Assembly (NCBI GenBank): GCA_023101885.1
Contig: JALPQD010000027.1
Span: 6,425,021-6,489,020 of the forward strand
Source: Typhlomys cinereus
Taxonomy: Eukaryota; Chordata; Mammalia; Rodentia; Platacanthomyidae
DNA: 64,000 bases
Direction of reading: 5' to 3'
Shown: positions 45,930-57,203 of the stretch, piece by piece
Position numbering within the stretch: position 1 is the first letter of the stretch
How the letters are laid out: each line of letters starts with the position of its first letter
The notes under the pieces: generated by a model
Databases searched by the model: none
What the model was told of the DNA's origin: nothing
The model's input: only the letters and a program-made list of their open reading frames with translations
Made by a program: the position numbers and the translations under genes

Positions 45930-46889
45930 AAAAGGAGATAATACGTCTAGTACCAGGCTGTTTTTATTACTATAGATTTGTAGTATAGATTAAGGTTTGG
46001 TATGGTTATACCTCCAAGCAGTGTTTTTGTTACTCAGGATTGTTTTTGCTATCCTGGGTCTTTTGTGCTTTCCTATGAATTTTGAGATTGTTTGGTCAAT
46101 TTCTTTAAAGAATTGCCTTGGGATTTTGATTGGTATAGCACTGAATCTGTATATTGCTTTTGGTAGGATGGTCATCTTCATGATGTTGATTCTGCCAATC
46201 CAGGAGCATGGGAGGTCTTTCCACCTTCTGGTATCTTCTGTAATTTCTTTCTTTAGGATTTTAAAGTTTTCATTGTAAAGGTCTCTCACTTCCTTGGTTA
46301 GGTTTATACCAGGGTATTTCATTTTTTTAGGGGCTATAATAAATGGAATTGTTTCTCTTAGGTCTTTTTCACTTTTTTCATTCTGGAGCAGTAAGATTGT
46401 AAGAGTCTAAAGATGGGGAGGAGCAATGTTACCCAAGATACTCCACACAAGTTAGGGCCACAGTACCCATAATTGGACTTTGCATGACCTGCACAATGAC
46501 TGACATGTCAACGACACCCCCAAAGTCTAGCATAGATCACAGGCACTAGGATCCTTAGAGGCAAAGGATTAACAGTCATAATAGTGTTCCCACACTAAAA
46601 GGGAGCCCAAAAAAGGGCTCTGGGCAATGCCACTGAGTCCTTAACACCTCACTAGAGTAGAGGACGCAGAGGGACGTTTGACCTTCACACTAAAGGATGC
46701 TCCAGAAAATGGGACTGGGAGAAGAGGGGACACTGGGAGAAAAGGAGGGAGGGGGGTGAAAGGAAGGGGAAAGGGGAGAGGGTACAAGAGGGACTGGGGA
46801 GGGGTGGAGGGAGAGAGGGGACTGGGGTACCTATTAAGCTTTTATGATTAGGAAAAATAAATATAATAAAATAAAAAAGGAGGTAATAA
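45930..46889 (+). mobile_element. LINE-1 with 5' inversion, flanked by an imperfect TSD
   Basis: The left part (about 45949-46386) is ORF2 in antisense orientation (open on minus at 45990-46322). From about 46390 to 46870 the element is 3' UTR in sense orientation, ending in an A-rich tail. The flanks AAAAGGAGATAATA (45930-45943) and AAAAGGAGGTAATA (46875-46888) differ at one base. This is the layout produced by twin priming during L1 retrotransposition, with loss of the ORF2 C-terminus between the two parts. Confidence 0.93.
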
Positions 46890-47392
46890 TGACAATGGAT
46901 GGGCACATAGAATACTATCTTCTTGGCGCCTAACCCCAGTACTTGGAACATCACAGCCCATTTAGCTGAAATGACCATTACAATTATTCTGATCATTTGA
47001 TTTGTCAAATAACGTGTCTTGCACATAATAAATGGTTTATCCATGCTTGCATGATGATAGCCTATTGTAAATTACTAATCAATTAATAAACACGGATACT
47101 CTCTCTTTCTACCTTCAAATCTGTATTTTGAGTGGCTGCTGAACGGAACACTTCTCAACAGTTACAGGTTTCTGTTTTTTTGCAGCTTTGTGAGTAGGAT
47201 GGCATGCGAACAGAGGGACAGCCCGGGACGCAACAGTTATTTACCGTGCAGAGGAGCACAGCTGGTCTGAAGTACTGGGCAGGGCCTGAGTGAATGAATG
47301 AGAGGAAAAGAGAGACATAGGTAGGGTTATTGCATACCCAAGGAAGGGGGGTTTGTTAAGAGATTGGGAGGATGGGCTGCAGGCAGAGGGAG
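46890..47392. other. No gene recognised
   Basis: No repeat named; mixed composition. Confidence 0.4.
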
Positions 47393-47821
47393 TGTCATAA
47401 TCACATACAAGTGTCAGCGTGACAGTTGAAGGATCCAGCTGTAGGTACATTGTAGAGAATTAGTAATTGAACTAAACTCTGAGCAAACCTGCAGGAGATT
47501 ATCTAATTGATGTGGGGGAGGCCCAGCCTATTGTGAGTGGGACTGTTCCCGGGGCAGTTGGATAGAATGGAGGGAGGTAGTTCAATACGTTGGCATTCTT
47601 TGATATGCTTGGCCAGAAATGCTTATCTGACAAGTGAGGATTTCCCTTCTCAGCAGTGGATATAGTGTGACCTGCTGCTGGTATGAGCTCTCTTGTCAAG
47701 TTGTAACCAAGGAACTATCAAGGAACTAGAACCAAGACTCGTCAGTCAGAATGATACCCTTTGCTTCCCCATAAGCTGTGTGGTCATGAATTTATCAGTA
47801 ACACACAGACAAAATGTGACA
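47393..47821 (+). mobile_element. Solo LTR, MaLR-type family A
   Basis: TGTCATAATCACA start, 'aaaatgtgaca' end. Flanks GGGAG and GAGAG are a 4/5 TSD. Moderately diverged from the young copies. Confidence 0.88.
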
Positions 47822-48139
47822 GAGAGGAAGGGAGTCAGAATCTCATAAAAGTCTCTCAACTATGGAGGTCAGAGGTAAGTAAGCCTTGTTCCTTCGAAGT
47901 CTCTAGGCTGGTAAATTTCTTATAGCTTGCAAGCTCTGTATGTACAAGGTGTTCTTTGGCTTGGATCCATCTTGTTCTGGTCTCTGCTTTTCTGAACTCG
48001 GACTTCTTCCTCTGTATGTATCTCTGTGTCTGCTTTTTCATTGTACATGGTAGTATTTGGATTCCATAGGAAAACTGTATGATAATCTAGGGTAATTATC
48101 TCATTTCATAATTCTATTTACTTTATTATTTTACTTGTA

Positions 48140-48225
48140 TGAGGTGGCTTAAACTTTGATCTTCCTGTTCTTGCCTCCCAATTGCTGAGATTATAGGCAT
48201 ATGTAATCATGCCAGGCCCTTATTG
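48140..48225 (-). mobile_element. B1-class SINE fragment, antisense
   Basis: 'cttgcctcccaattgctgag' followed by 'attataggcatatgtaatc'. Confidence 0.7.
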
Positions 48226-48284
48226 AAGTTTTTAATAGCTTTTACCAAGGCCTTTTCTCTAAATATCACATTGACATGATAGAG

Positions 48285-48580
48285 GGATGACTCACCAGTT
48301 AAAGCACTTGCCATAAAACAATAAGACCAGAATTCAGATCTCCAGGTCCATGTAAAAGTGCCAGGACACATGTCAGGATCTTCCTATAATTCCAAGCACA
48401 AAAGTTGGAGTTTAGGAATTCCCCAGAGCAAGCTGGCTAGCCAGATAAGCCCTAATGGGCATTTCTGGGTTTAAATAGAGGCACAGCCCCCAAAAGGTCA
48501 GATAGAAGAGCAATCAGAGGTGATTCCATGTGTACCTACCCCTACATGAACATGCATACCCACATGCCTATGAAAAAATC
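48285..48580 (+). mobile_element. B3-class SINE, sense
   Basis: Head 'agagggatgactcaccagtta', 'gaccagaattcagatctcc', and CA-rich end. Confidence 0.8.
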
Positions 48581-48834
48581 ATATCGGCAATTTTCGGAGA
48601 TGAGGACTTGATTTGGTGGGGGATATTGCTTTATCTACTCCATCTTGCATCTTAAATTTTCTCATTTGAAGTCATTAGACTTTTTATGCTTTTCTAGTCT
48701 TTTTCCTCCCACCTTAAACATGGAGAAATCTAAAGAAAAAAGATGATGAAAACTAGTTCAATTCTTTGGCATAGTTTAGTATCCTTTTGGCATATTGGCA
48801 TGCAGACATTCTAGCAAGAGAGAAAATGTGTTCT

Positions 48835-49550
48835 TCTCTCACAATTTCCCATGAATAAATTGTCTGACCAGTTTCTCTGGCTCCTGGCATTGGAATGAAC
48901 TCTTCTGCCAAGTTGAACTGTGAACTGTAATCAACATCATAAGCCAGAATTAAACTCCTCCTTGTTCCTCCTAACTTGTTTGATCATGTATTTACCAGCA
49001 ACATGAAGACAAACTGCAACAGAATTTGGTATCAGAAGTGGGGCGTGGTTGAGAAATGGGATTTGATTCCAGAAAAGTGGGGTGTTATTAATAAGTTTGT
49101 AAATTTTGAGTGGTTTTGATGGAAAAATGTGGAAATTCTTGAAAGTTTTGAGGCTGTGAGCTAGAAAGACTATGAAAAAGAGCTTAGTGGACTTTTTGGA
49201 AAGCAGTAATGCTGACAGAGACATGAATGGTTTGGATCCAACTAGTGATAAGAGGAATAAGGACTTAGGGTTGAATTTAAAGTTAATGTCTGGTTATGTT
49301 GGCAACCTGGTAGTTTGGGGTGAGGAAAGGACAGGTGGCAGAACAACTTTGAAGGGGAAGCTGTTCCATGGAGAAAAACCTAGTACATTGCACTGGAGCA
49401 ATGGTAGACCATGATGAATATCACTCTGTGGAGATTTCCTATTGTGAAGGCACAAACTCCTTTAGGGAAGAAAGCCTAAGCTGAAGCAATTCCCTGCGTT
49501 TCTTAAGTTTTGGCTCCTTAGAAAAGGGCTTTTCTGGGCCCAGAAATTTC
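48835..49550 (+). mobile_element. Partial MaLR-type element (LTR 3' part plus internal 5' part)
   Basis: 48835-49021 is the LTR end ('agacaaactgcaaca'). From 49022 'gaatttggtatcagaagtgg' is the MaLR primer-binding-site region, and the sequence that follows parallels the internal part of the 55585 element ('ggaaaaacctagtacattgc' vs 'ggaaaacctagtgacttgc'). The 5' LTR portion and the 3' half are missing. Confidence 0.85.
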
Positions 49551-49679
49551 TCCTTGATTCTGGGTGCTCTGTTACTTTTCTCTGGTCAGGGCAGTATAGT
49601 TTTCACCAGTGTGAATGGAGTGCTTGGGAAAGTCAGAGCCTTTGGTGATGCTAACCCCACTGATCCCTCCTCTAATCTT

Positions 49680-49995
49680 TTCTCCCCGCCCTCTTCTCTT
49701 TTGTCTCACTCTGCTCCTCTGGGTTTTTGCATGTGCTATGCCCTTTCCCTAGAATGTACCTTCTCACCCCATGGCACCCATTCTTAGCCTGCCCATCACC
49801 TCCTTTGCTCCCCTTCCACTCAGCACCAGCACAGCCCCTTCTGTAAAGTCCTGCCCAAACAGCTTCCCCTTTTCTGGGGACTTTGTCTTTAGGATGGCTA
49901 TGGTTTCTTGGCTTTCTTTAGCTACCTATTCCATGGGATTGACAGGCAACAGCAGGGCTTCCTCAATTTTTTGTTTTCACATTCACATAGGCTCC
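49680..49995 (+). mobile_element. Likely L2 LINE 3' fragment
   Basis: 'tttttgcatgtgctatgcc', 'ccctagaatgtacct' and 'cacctcctttgctcc' are typical L2 words in order. Ancient. Confidence 0.55.
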
Positions 49996-49999
49996 CAAA

Positions 50000-50628
50000 A
50001 CTTCCTTTAAGCAGTGACACACATCAGTCATTTTTTTTATTGACCTGAGCAAGTATCATGTCCTTATCTGACTTAGAAGGGTTTTGGAAAGACCATCATG
50101 CCCACGGCTAGAAGAAAACCTGGATAGATGGCATCAAAGAACAGTGTATAGATGAGCTTGCTGTGGAGTTTAAGTCCAAGCCAACAAGGTGGAACGTTGG
50201 TCTAGGAAGCCGTTTGGGCAGCCTGCTTCTGGTAGGCAACATTTTGCAGGCAAACTGCAGAGTAGGGAAGACAAGGATGCCCAGGCTTGTCCACAGCTGC
50301 ATCTGTTCAACTCCTGTGAAATGAGGCAGGGAAAGGGAAGCCACCCACCTTCAGGCTTATGTTGAGAGTTTCACAGCTACCTCCTAGAGCTGCCTCAGTG
50401 CCCCCCTTGAGCTTATGTCTGCTTGGGAGGTTCAGGTGTCCAAGGAGGGGCAATCTAGACTTTTCATGTCTTGGGTAAAACTTCTCAGAATGAGTAGGAT
50501 TCAGTCTTTGATGCCCTAAGTTGTGGCATGCTGTCCTTTTAAAGCTCAGCAGCTGTGATCTGCACAAGAAGGTGTCCCTTGGCTTTTCATTATAGGGTGA
50601 AGGGACAAAGAGGAGCTCAGTCCTTTCC
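50000..50628. other. No gene recognised
   Basis: No named repeat; frames up to 86 codons without similarity. Confidence 0.45.
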
Positions 50629-50629
50629 T

Positions 50630-51355
50630 CAGGGTTTAGTCAGTTAATGGTTGTCAAGGGAGGGACTGGAGGCAGTCCCTGTCTCCGAGGATTGATAAGC
50701 AGTTGACAGTTGCTAGGAGGCGGGGCTCACAAGGCCCTGCCCCTCCCTGAGGATTGACAGGCAGTTGATAGTTGCTAAGAGGAGGGTCTCATAAGACTCT
50801 ATCCCTGTCTGAGGATTGTTAGGTAAATGGTTGCCAGGGAGAGGGGCAACCTCCACTGAGGTTTTTTATTAGGCAGTTAAAGTTGCTAGGGGACCCCTTG
50901 CTGAGGTTTTATAGGCAACTAAGGTTGTCAGGAAGAGAGACTCTGGACTCTGAAGATTGATAGACAATTAATGGTTGCTAGGAGGAAGGACTCATGGCCC
51001 CTAAGAATTTATACACAGCAAACAGTTGCTAAGGGGGAGGGCTAACGAGGCTCTGCCCCTCCCTGAGGATTGATAGGCAGTTAATAGTTGCCTGGGAGAA
51101 GGAACTCACAAGGCCTTGCTCATCCTAAGGATGGCTAGCTAACCAGTTAAAGGTTGCTAAGGGGAAGGGCTCATGAGACCCTGTCCTTTGAGGAGTGATT
51201 GGCAAGTAATGGTTGCAAGTGAGGAGGGATTCATTCCTGATGATTTACAAGCAGTTATAATAGGTGTCAGGAAAGCAGGTTCACAGAGTCTTGCCCTGCC
51301 CTGAGAATTGATTGGCAGCTAATGGTTGCCAGTGGGAAGAAGGTGGTACAGTGGG
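50630..51355 (+). repeat. Diverged minisatellite, about 13 units
   Basis: The core 'gattgataggcagttaatgg' with following 'ttgctagg' recurs in modified form near 50641, 50699, 50761, 50821, 50871, 50911, 50961, 51011, 51073, 51137, 51199, 51250 and 51313. Spacing is roughly 40-65 bases. The parts between cores share 'aagggctcacaaggccctgcc'-like words. Several units contain CCAAT on the minus strand. No open frame. It could be an LTR enhancer array or a free minisatellite. Confidence 0.85.
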
Positions 51356-51444
51356 GGATATCTCCTGTGGGAGCACTCTGATGGTCCCTCCTTGCTCAGC
51401 CTCTTGGCGCTCAATGCAAAGTGTACTTTCTTTCCACTGTGTAT

Positions 51445-51474
51445 CCCTGGCAACCATTAACTGCCAATCAATCC
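51445..51474 (-). repeat. Inverted single unit of the minisatellite core
   Basis: The reverse complement of this 30-base stretch nearly equals the core consensus of the 50630-51355 array, about 90 bases beyond its end. Confidence 0.85.
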
Positions 51475-51774
51475 TTTGGACTTTGGATTCTGTCCATTTT
51501 GTTTGCTCATTAGGTTTCAGGGTAGATTACTGTCATGGTAGGAGGACCATCTTAAGGATCTCAACACATGAAACTACAGAAGAATTAGGGGCTGACTCTT
51601 GGTATGAAAGAAATCTTTGATATAGAAAAAAGACTTCTGTCATGAAATTTAAGGTATTTGAAATGGGATCCTGAGCTACAAAGACTGTGTCTATACAAGA
51701 TGGCAGAGGCAGGTGTCTTATCTCTGTTTCATGTGTGTACTGTGGTATCTGAAGAATGACCCAGAACACATTAT

Positions 51775-52175
51775 AGAAGTAGGCCTACCTTCCACAGGCA
51801 CCTGGAACATGCAGATTAAAAAAAAATCATGGGGGCCTGAACTGACTAAAAGAGGAGAAAGCAAGCTGAGCACCAGTGTTCACCTCTCTCTACTTCCTGA
51901 CTGCACATGCCTTTCGGACCAGCTGTCTCATATCCCAGCATGTCTTCCCCGCCATGATGAACTGATATGTACTCATGATATTCTGGATTTCCTTGGTATC
52001 TATTGTATTATCTCCCTTCTCACTTCTAATTCTATTGATCTGAGTTTATTTTGGTTAGTTCGGCTAAGGGTTTGTTAATCTTGTCTATTTTTTCAAACTA
52101 TGAGCCAAAAATACAACCTTCTTGCCTTAAATTGCTTTTGTCAGGTATTTTGTCATAGCAATGAGAAAGTAGTTA
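51775..52175 (+). mobile_element. LTR, MaLR-like (family C), interrupted
   Basis: 'gagcaccagtgttcacctctc', 'tcttccccgccatgatgaac' and, after an interruption, 'actatgagccaaaaatacaac' and 'tttgtcatagcaatgagaaa' give the LTR in order. Confidence 0.8.
51968..52094 (-). mobile_element. Internal LINE-1 ORF2 piece, antisense, inside the LTR
   Basis: 'tggttagttcggctaagggt' and 'ttgttaatcttgtctatt' are antisense L1 ORF2. It has no A-tail and no TSD that I can see. Confidence 0.75.
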
Positions 52176-52239
52176 TAACACAATGTCAATATTTATTACC
52201 TTCATGATTGTCTTTGTGTGTCTTCCACCCTTCTTGACC

Positions 52240-52790
52240 TGTCCCCTTGTATTATCCATGGAACCAAGATTTCCTTCTCAAAATACAAATGGGACATTTC
52301 TTGGCTTAAAACCATTCAGCAGCTCCCCTACCCACAGAACAGGCTTAGCTCTCTCTAGTTATACAAGGAAGGCTTACTTATGCCCTAGTTCTTATCTTTC
52401 TTCCTTCCAGCTTGATCCCCCACTCCATAGTTCACCTCAGTTTCTGGAAAGTCTTTTCCTCTGCTGCATATTCAATATGTCGGGTATCCTGTTCTATATA
52501 GCTTCTTATTTTTTTCTTCATAGAGTTGTCTCTGACTTTCCAAGCTGAATTAGACAAAGCTCCTTCTGGGAAACTGCTGTGGTTCCAATGTCAGTTACAC
52601 TGGCAATGGCTTTGTATGGTTTTGTCTTTCCATCAGATAGCAAGTGCTGCAGGGCAGGAACTAAACATAACCATTTCTGTGGCTTTGTAGGGGGGTTCCG
52701 TCTTTCCATCAGACTGTGAGTACTGGAGGGCAGGAATCCAGTGTATCCATTTCTATATCATCAACTTACAGCTATGGGACCATAATGTCC
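52240..52790 (+). mobile_element. L2 LINE 3' part
   Basis: 'taaaaccattcagcagctccc', 'ttgatcccccactccatag', 'atagcttcttattttt', and the 'tgtgagtactggagggcagga' end that marks L2 3' ends. The end word occurs twice, 76 bases apart (52624 and 52700). Confidence 0.65.
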
Positions 52791-52979
52791 TATTAAACAG
52801 ACACCCTGGTTCAGCTCTCAAGTACTTTGCTGAAGTTCTTTGTGCATTAGAAGGGAGTCATGCAGGAGATGATCTGTTCTTCTCTCAAGTGTGTCTTGTC
52901 CCTCTTCCTGGCCATAGTTCCTTATTCAGTTCTACAAGTGGAACTCTTTCCTCTCTTCTCTCTGTTGTATTCTGGTAAA

Positions 52980-53325
52980 GTGGTCCCACTAATTTAATAA
53001 TATAGTGTGTATGTATGCACACACACGTGTGCATGCACACGAGCCTATACTCATGCTAAAACCAGAGGAGGATGGTAGATATACTGTTCTATCAGCCTCT
53101 GCCTTAGTCCTTTGAGACAGGATTTCTCATTGAACCTAGAGCTAGGCTGGCAGCCAGCAAGCCCCAGTGAACCCTCCTATGTCTTCCCCCACAGTGCTGG
53201 GGTTACCAGAGTGCTCAGGGTCACACCCGGCTTTTTTGCATGGGTGCTAGGATCTGTAACCAGGACCTGATGTGTGCACAGCAAGGACTCTTATCCACTG
53301 AGCTATCTCCCCAGCCCCACAGTAT
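52980..53325 (-). mobile_element. B3-class SINE, antisense
   Basis: TG/CA tail, 'tttgagacaggatttctcatt' and head 'cactgagctatctccccagcc'. Confidence 0.9.
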
Positions 53326-53549
53326 CTTACTTGATTGGACATTATGACATCTGCATGGATCCCTGAGATTGTATTTGACAAGGGGGAAGAGTAAGGGATT
53401 CCAGATGTTTAGAGAAGGGAGACTCATGGATGAGGGATAAACCATGACATCATGTCTGTATTCGTTTATCCTATGCCCCTCTGCCTCCTTTGGGTCAGTG
53501 GATCAGTAAATCTTCCTTCTTATTATTTTTTTTTTGCCACAGATCACAA

Positions 53550-54335
53550 GGCTATGAACAATTGAAAATGGAATTTTCCAATACAGTAGAAAATTGGGCA
53601 AAATGGAAAAATTCATAGAAAGAATAAAGCTCCCAGAATAGAAAATTTAAAATTTACTATTTATAAATTCTCCAGAAGAAACGGAGCATCTGGGTATATC
53701 TGTTAACAAATAATGAGTCTGGATTTGTAATCAAAAACTTCCCCACAGAAAAGCTAAGGGCCAGATGGCTCAATTGGTGAATTCTGCCAAATATTTAAAG
53801 GAGAATTAGCAAAATCTTATAAAAAAATAGAAAGGATGAAGTGCTTCTTAACTCATGCTAAAACAAGACAAAGAACACAAGAAAACACTCCTTCATGAAT
53901 ATATACTTATATACTCTATGAATATAGATAACAATCCTCTGTAAGATATTGACAAGCTAAATTTCATCACTGTGAATCCACTGTTATATGTTGTATACAT
54001 GTATTAAAATTACAGCATACTTCTCATATGTACACACACCAATTATTGCATATTTAAAATATTTCATGTTAAACTTCTAAAATATTTGAGGAGATGGAAA
54101 TTTCTATTGTGATTTGATTATTACACATTCTATTAACTTATCTTACTTAATCCCATGCTTCTATGCAAGCAGAAACAAAAATAGCAACAATAGCAATAGC
54201 AGCAACAATAAAAGTTAGGAATAGAAGTGAACTTCCACAACTTGATAAAGGGGATCTAAGTGGATCCTGCCACCAACAATGACAGTACTGGATATTGAAA
54301 GACTGAAATCATTTCTGAGAGATAAAGAGTAAGTC
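53550..54335 (+). mobile_element. Old LINE-1 ORF2 fragment, sense
   Basis: 'gtaatcaaaaacttcccca', 'ggtgaattctgccaaatattt', 'agatattgacaagctaaatt' and, later, 'gacagtactggatattgaaag' follow ORF2 order. Frame destroyed. Confidence 0.75.
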
Positions 54336-54342
54336 CAGGGAC

Positions 54343-54780
54343 TGGGATATAGATTAGTGGCTTAGTGCTTGTTCTCTCTGTGTGTAAGGTCCTAGGTTCA
54401 GTTTCTAGCAACACACACACACACAGACATACACACCTCCATACCACAAACACACAGATACACATACCACTGACATACATACCATAGACACACATGTCAG
54501 ACACACCACAGACACACACATACATATCTCATTATATCACATTACACTACAAATGCACATACTAGATAGACCCCAGATATACACATACACACACACATCA
54601 TGTTATAGACACACATACATATCAGACACACTACAGATGTACACTACATACTACTACACACACACACATACATCAGACATACCACAGATACACAAAGAAA
54701 CACACAGAAACACATCACATGACAGATTCACACACACACACACACACACATACACACATACACACACACACACACACACC
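54343..54780 (+). mobile_element. ID-class SINE with long CA-rich tail
   Basis: Head 'gggactgggatatagattag' and 'cctaggttcagtttctagc', followed by CACA/CATA repeats to 54780 (pure (CA)n near 54729-54779). Confidence 0.8.
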
Positions 54781-54834
54781 TCTTAAGTTGACTGGGACTG
54801 AATCTATATAACGCATCTTACAAAGACTGATACT

Positions 54835-55540
54835 TTTATAGTATTGAAATATCCAGTCTTTTAGTTCAGGTTTGCAGCACTTATCTTTATTCCTTTCTGT
54901 TCTCTCACATCTCTCAGAACTGCTTAGATTTTGAGTAAAATCTTGTAGATATTTTCCAAACCTGATAACTTATCTATGATTTATTTTGTGCATATATGAA
55001 TGTAATTATGTCTTCCACTAATAATGGCTGTTTTCCTTCCTTCTAATTTGTTTTCTGACGTTCTTAGACTAGACTCAGCACATATTATTCCAGGGCAGTG
55101 TTGACTCACAGTTACCCATGTCCTGTTCTTATTTCATTCCCATTTTCACAGGGAAACTACTATTTTATTAGTAAACATCATAAGTACTGTTGATTTATTG
55201 CGAGCAACTGCTTTTTAAATCAGATTAGGAAGTTCACTTCTATTCCTGCTTTGCCAAGATTTCTTCATGAGTGGCTATCAAATTTTGTCAATTTTTAAAT
55301 TTCTATTAATCAAAAGTGTATCAATGTTCTTTCTTTTTCTATAGGTGCTGTGAATTACTTTGAGTTTCAAAAGTCAAACTATGCTGTATTTCTGGAATTA
55401 GCTTAGTCATAGTATATCTTATTTCACACATATTGCTAGATTCTTTTTGATAATATGTTATTTACTATTCTTGAATTCCACTGTTATATTTAGGGTTCAT
55501 GAGCAAGTGCAATATGTCATTTTCTTTCTCACAAAGTTCC
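54835..55540 (-). mobile_element. Old LINE-1 ORF2 fragment, antisense
   Basis: 'tcacttctattcctgctttgc', 'ttatgtcttccactaataatg' and 'gtgctgtgaattac' follow antisense ORF2. It faces the sense fragment at 53550-54335. Confidence 0.6.
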
Positions 55541-55584
55541 TTAGTGTGTTTTGGTTTTACGATGACGGTTAGCTTCATAAAGAA

Positions 55585-56006
55585 TGTCATAGTTAGGTAC
55601 AGGTGTCAACTTGACTGTTGAGGGTTTGAGCTCTGGGCACAGTTGTAGAGAGTTGATGGTTGAGTTAAGCCCAGAGCAAACCTGAAGAAGATTGTCCAGC
55701 GGATGGGGAAGACCCAGCCCATGGTGGGTGGGATTAAGCCCTGGATAAATCACAGAGAGCTGGTTGAGAGAGTGGCATCCTTCTGTATACTTGGCCAGAC
55801 AAGCTGGTCTGGCAAGTAAGGATTGTCCATCTCTCAGCCATTATGCAGTGATGGTGTGGCCAGTTCCCTCAGCCCTGGTGTTGGTGTGTGCTCTCCTGTC
55901 AAGCTGGACTATGAACTGTAACCGGACTGTTGTAAGAAAGTAAACTCCTTGATCCCTTAAGCTGTGTGATGATCATTTATCAGCAACTATGCAGATGACT
56001 GCAACA
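55585..56006 (+). repeat. 5' LTR of the complete MaLR-type element
   Basis: 422 bases, TG...CA ends. Differs from the 3' LTR at about nine positions plus one 1-base indel by eye, all nine being transitions. Confidence 0.95.
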
Positions 56007-57203
56007 GAATTTGATACTCAGGAAGTGGGGTGTTGCTGATAAATCTGATTATGTGGACTCTATGGCTTTTGAGCGGTTTCGCTGGACAAAGTTTGAAGTG
56101 TTTGAAGATTTTGACTTTGTGGATTACCAATACCATTCTGCAGAGTTTGGTGGGCCATTTGGAAAATCGTGATGCCGAGAGCATAATGAAATGTTTGGGC
56201 CCAGTTTCTGAGGAGGGGAACAAGAACTTTGTTAAAGCTGAATTTAAAGACGATGGACTGGTTTGCTTGACAGAGGAGAGCTGTGGTGGCAGCCTTAAAG
56301 GTTTAAATGTGAAAAGGGCAGGCAGCGGAATATCTGCTGCTGTTGGAGAAATGAGTATCAGTGAAGGAAAACCTAGTGACTTGCATTGGGACGGTGGAAG
56401 ACGTGAAAACCACTGTATGGCAAGTTCGTGGTTTGGAAACTCAAATTGCTTCAGGGGCCAAAAGCCCAAGTTAAAGCTGTTTCTTGCCCTTTGCAAGTTT
56501 AGTTGCCTAGAAGAGAGGCTTTCCAGCATCAGCACATTAAAGTTGGTGCAGCTGTAGCTCCAGTGGACTAAGCTACGTTTCAACCTCACTTCGGAATCTA
56601 GCAGCGTCCCTCAGGTGATACTGGTTTTCGTGTACTACTGAAAGGTTCATGGAGAGCAGCAGAAGCTTGCCACCAAGAGGCAGGCATAGAGTTCTTGCAA
56701 GAGAAGGTGAAGCTTATAGCTGCAGAGGAACCCAGAGTGTTGGAGATGCCAGAACCGTGGGATGTATGCTGAGGATGACTGGGAGTGGAGATTCAGCCTG
56801 GTTCAGAGGAACTCTGCTTTTACAACTTTAAGCTGCAAACAGGGACTGGGAATGCCTAGAATCTTTGAGCCGTCTTGACTATGTGAAGAGCAACAAAAGA
56901 TGGACATTGAAGTACAGGATGCAGTAATTTGCTGGACTTTTATTTTAATTTAAATGTTTCTTATTGTATGAAGATCCTTCTGTTTTAATGTTTTATTTGT
57001 TTTAAAGTATTTAACTTATTCTGATTTAATAGCCTTTTAAAGTTAAAAAATTTTGAACTTTTAAAATGTTGGAACTGAAGTTTTAATGAGAACATTTTCA
57101 ATTTGTCCATGGAATGTATTTATATTTTAACATCTGTGGGGACAAGGAAAGATTACAGTTTAAAAGTGCTATTGTTTTTGTGTCAAGTTGACAAGGGGTG
57201 GGG

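Noticed and set aside
50630..51355. CRISPR-like array of regularly spaced repeats
   Set aside because: Units are diverged, spacers also resemble each other, and the host is a mammal. A minisatellite explains it.
55987..56589. 200-codon minus and 175-codon plus frames
   Set aside because: Both overlap the internal region of the MaLR-type element. No gag, pol or env motif; not called as genes, though the plus frame could be tested by comparing copies.
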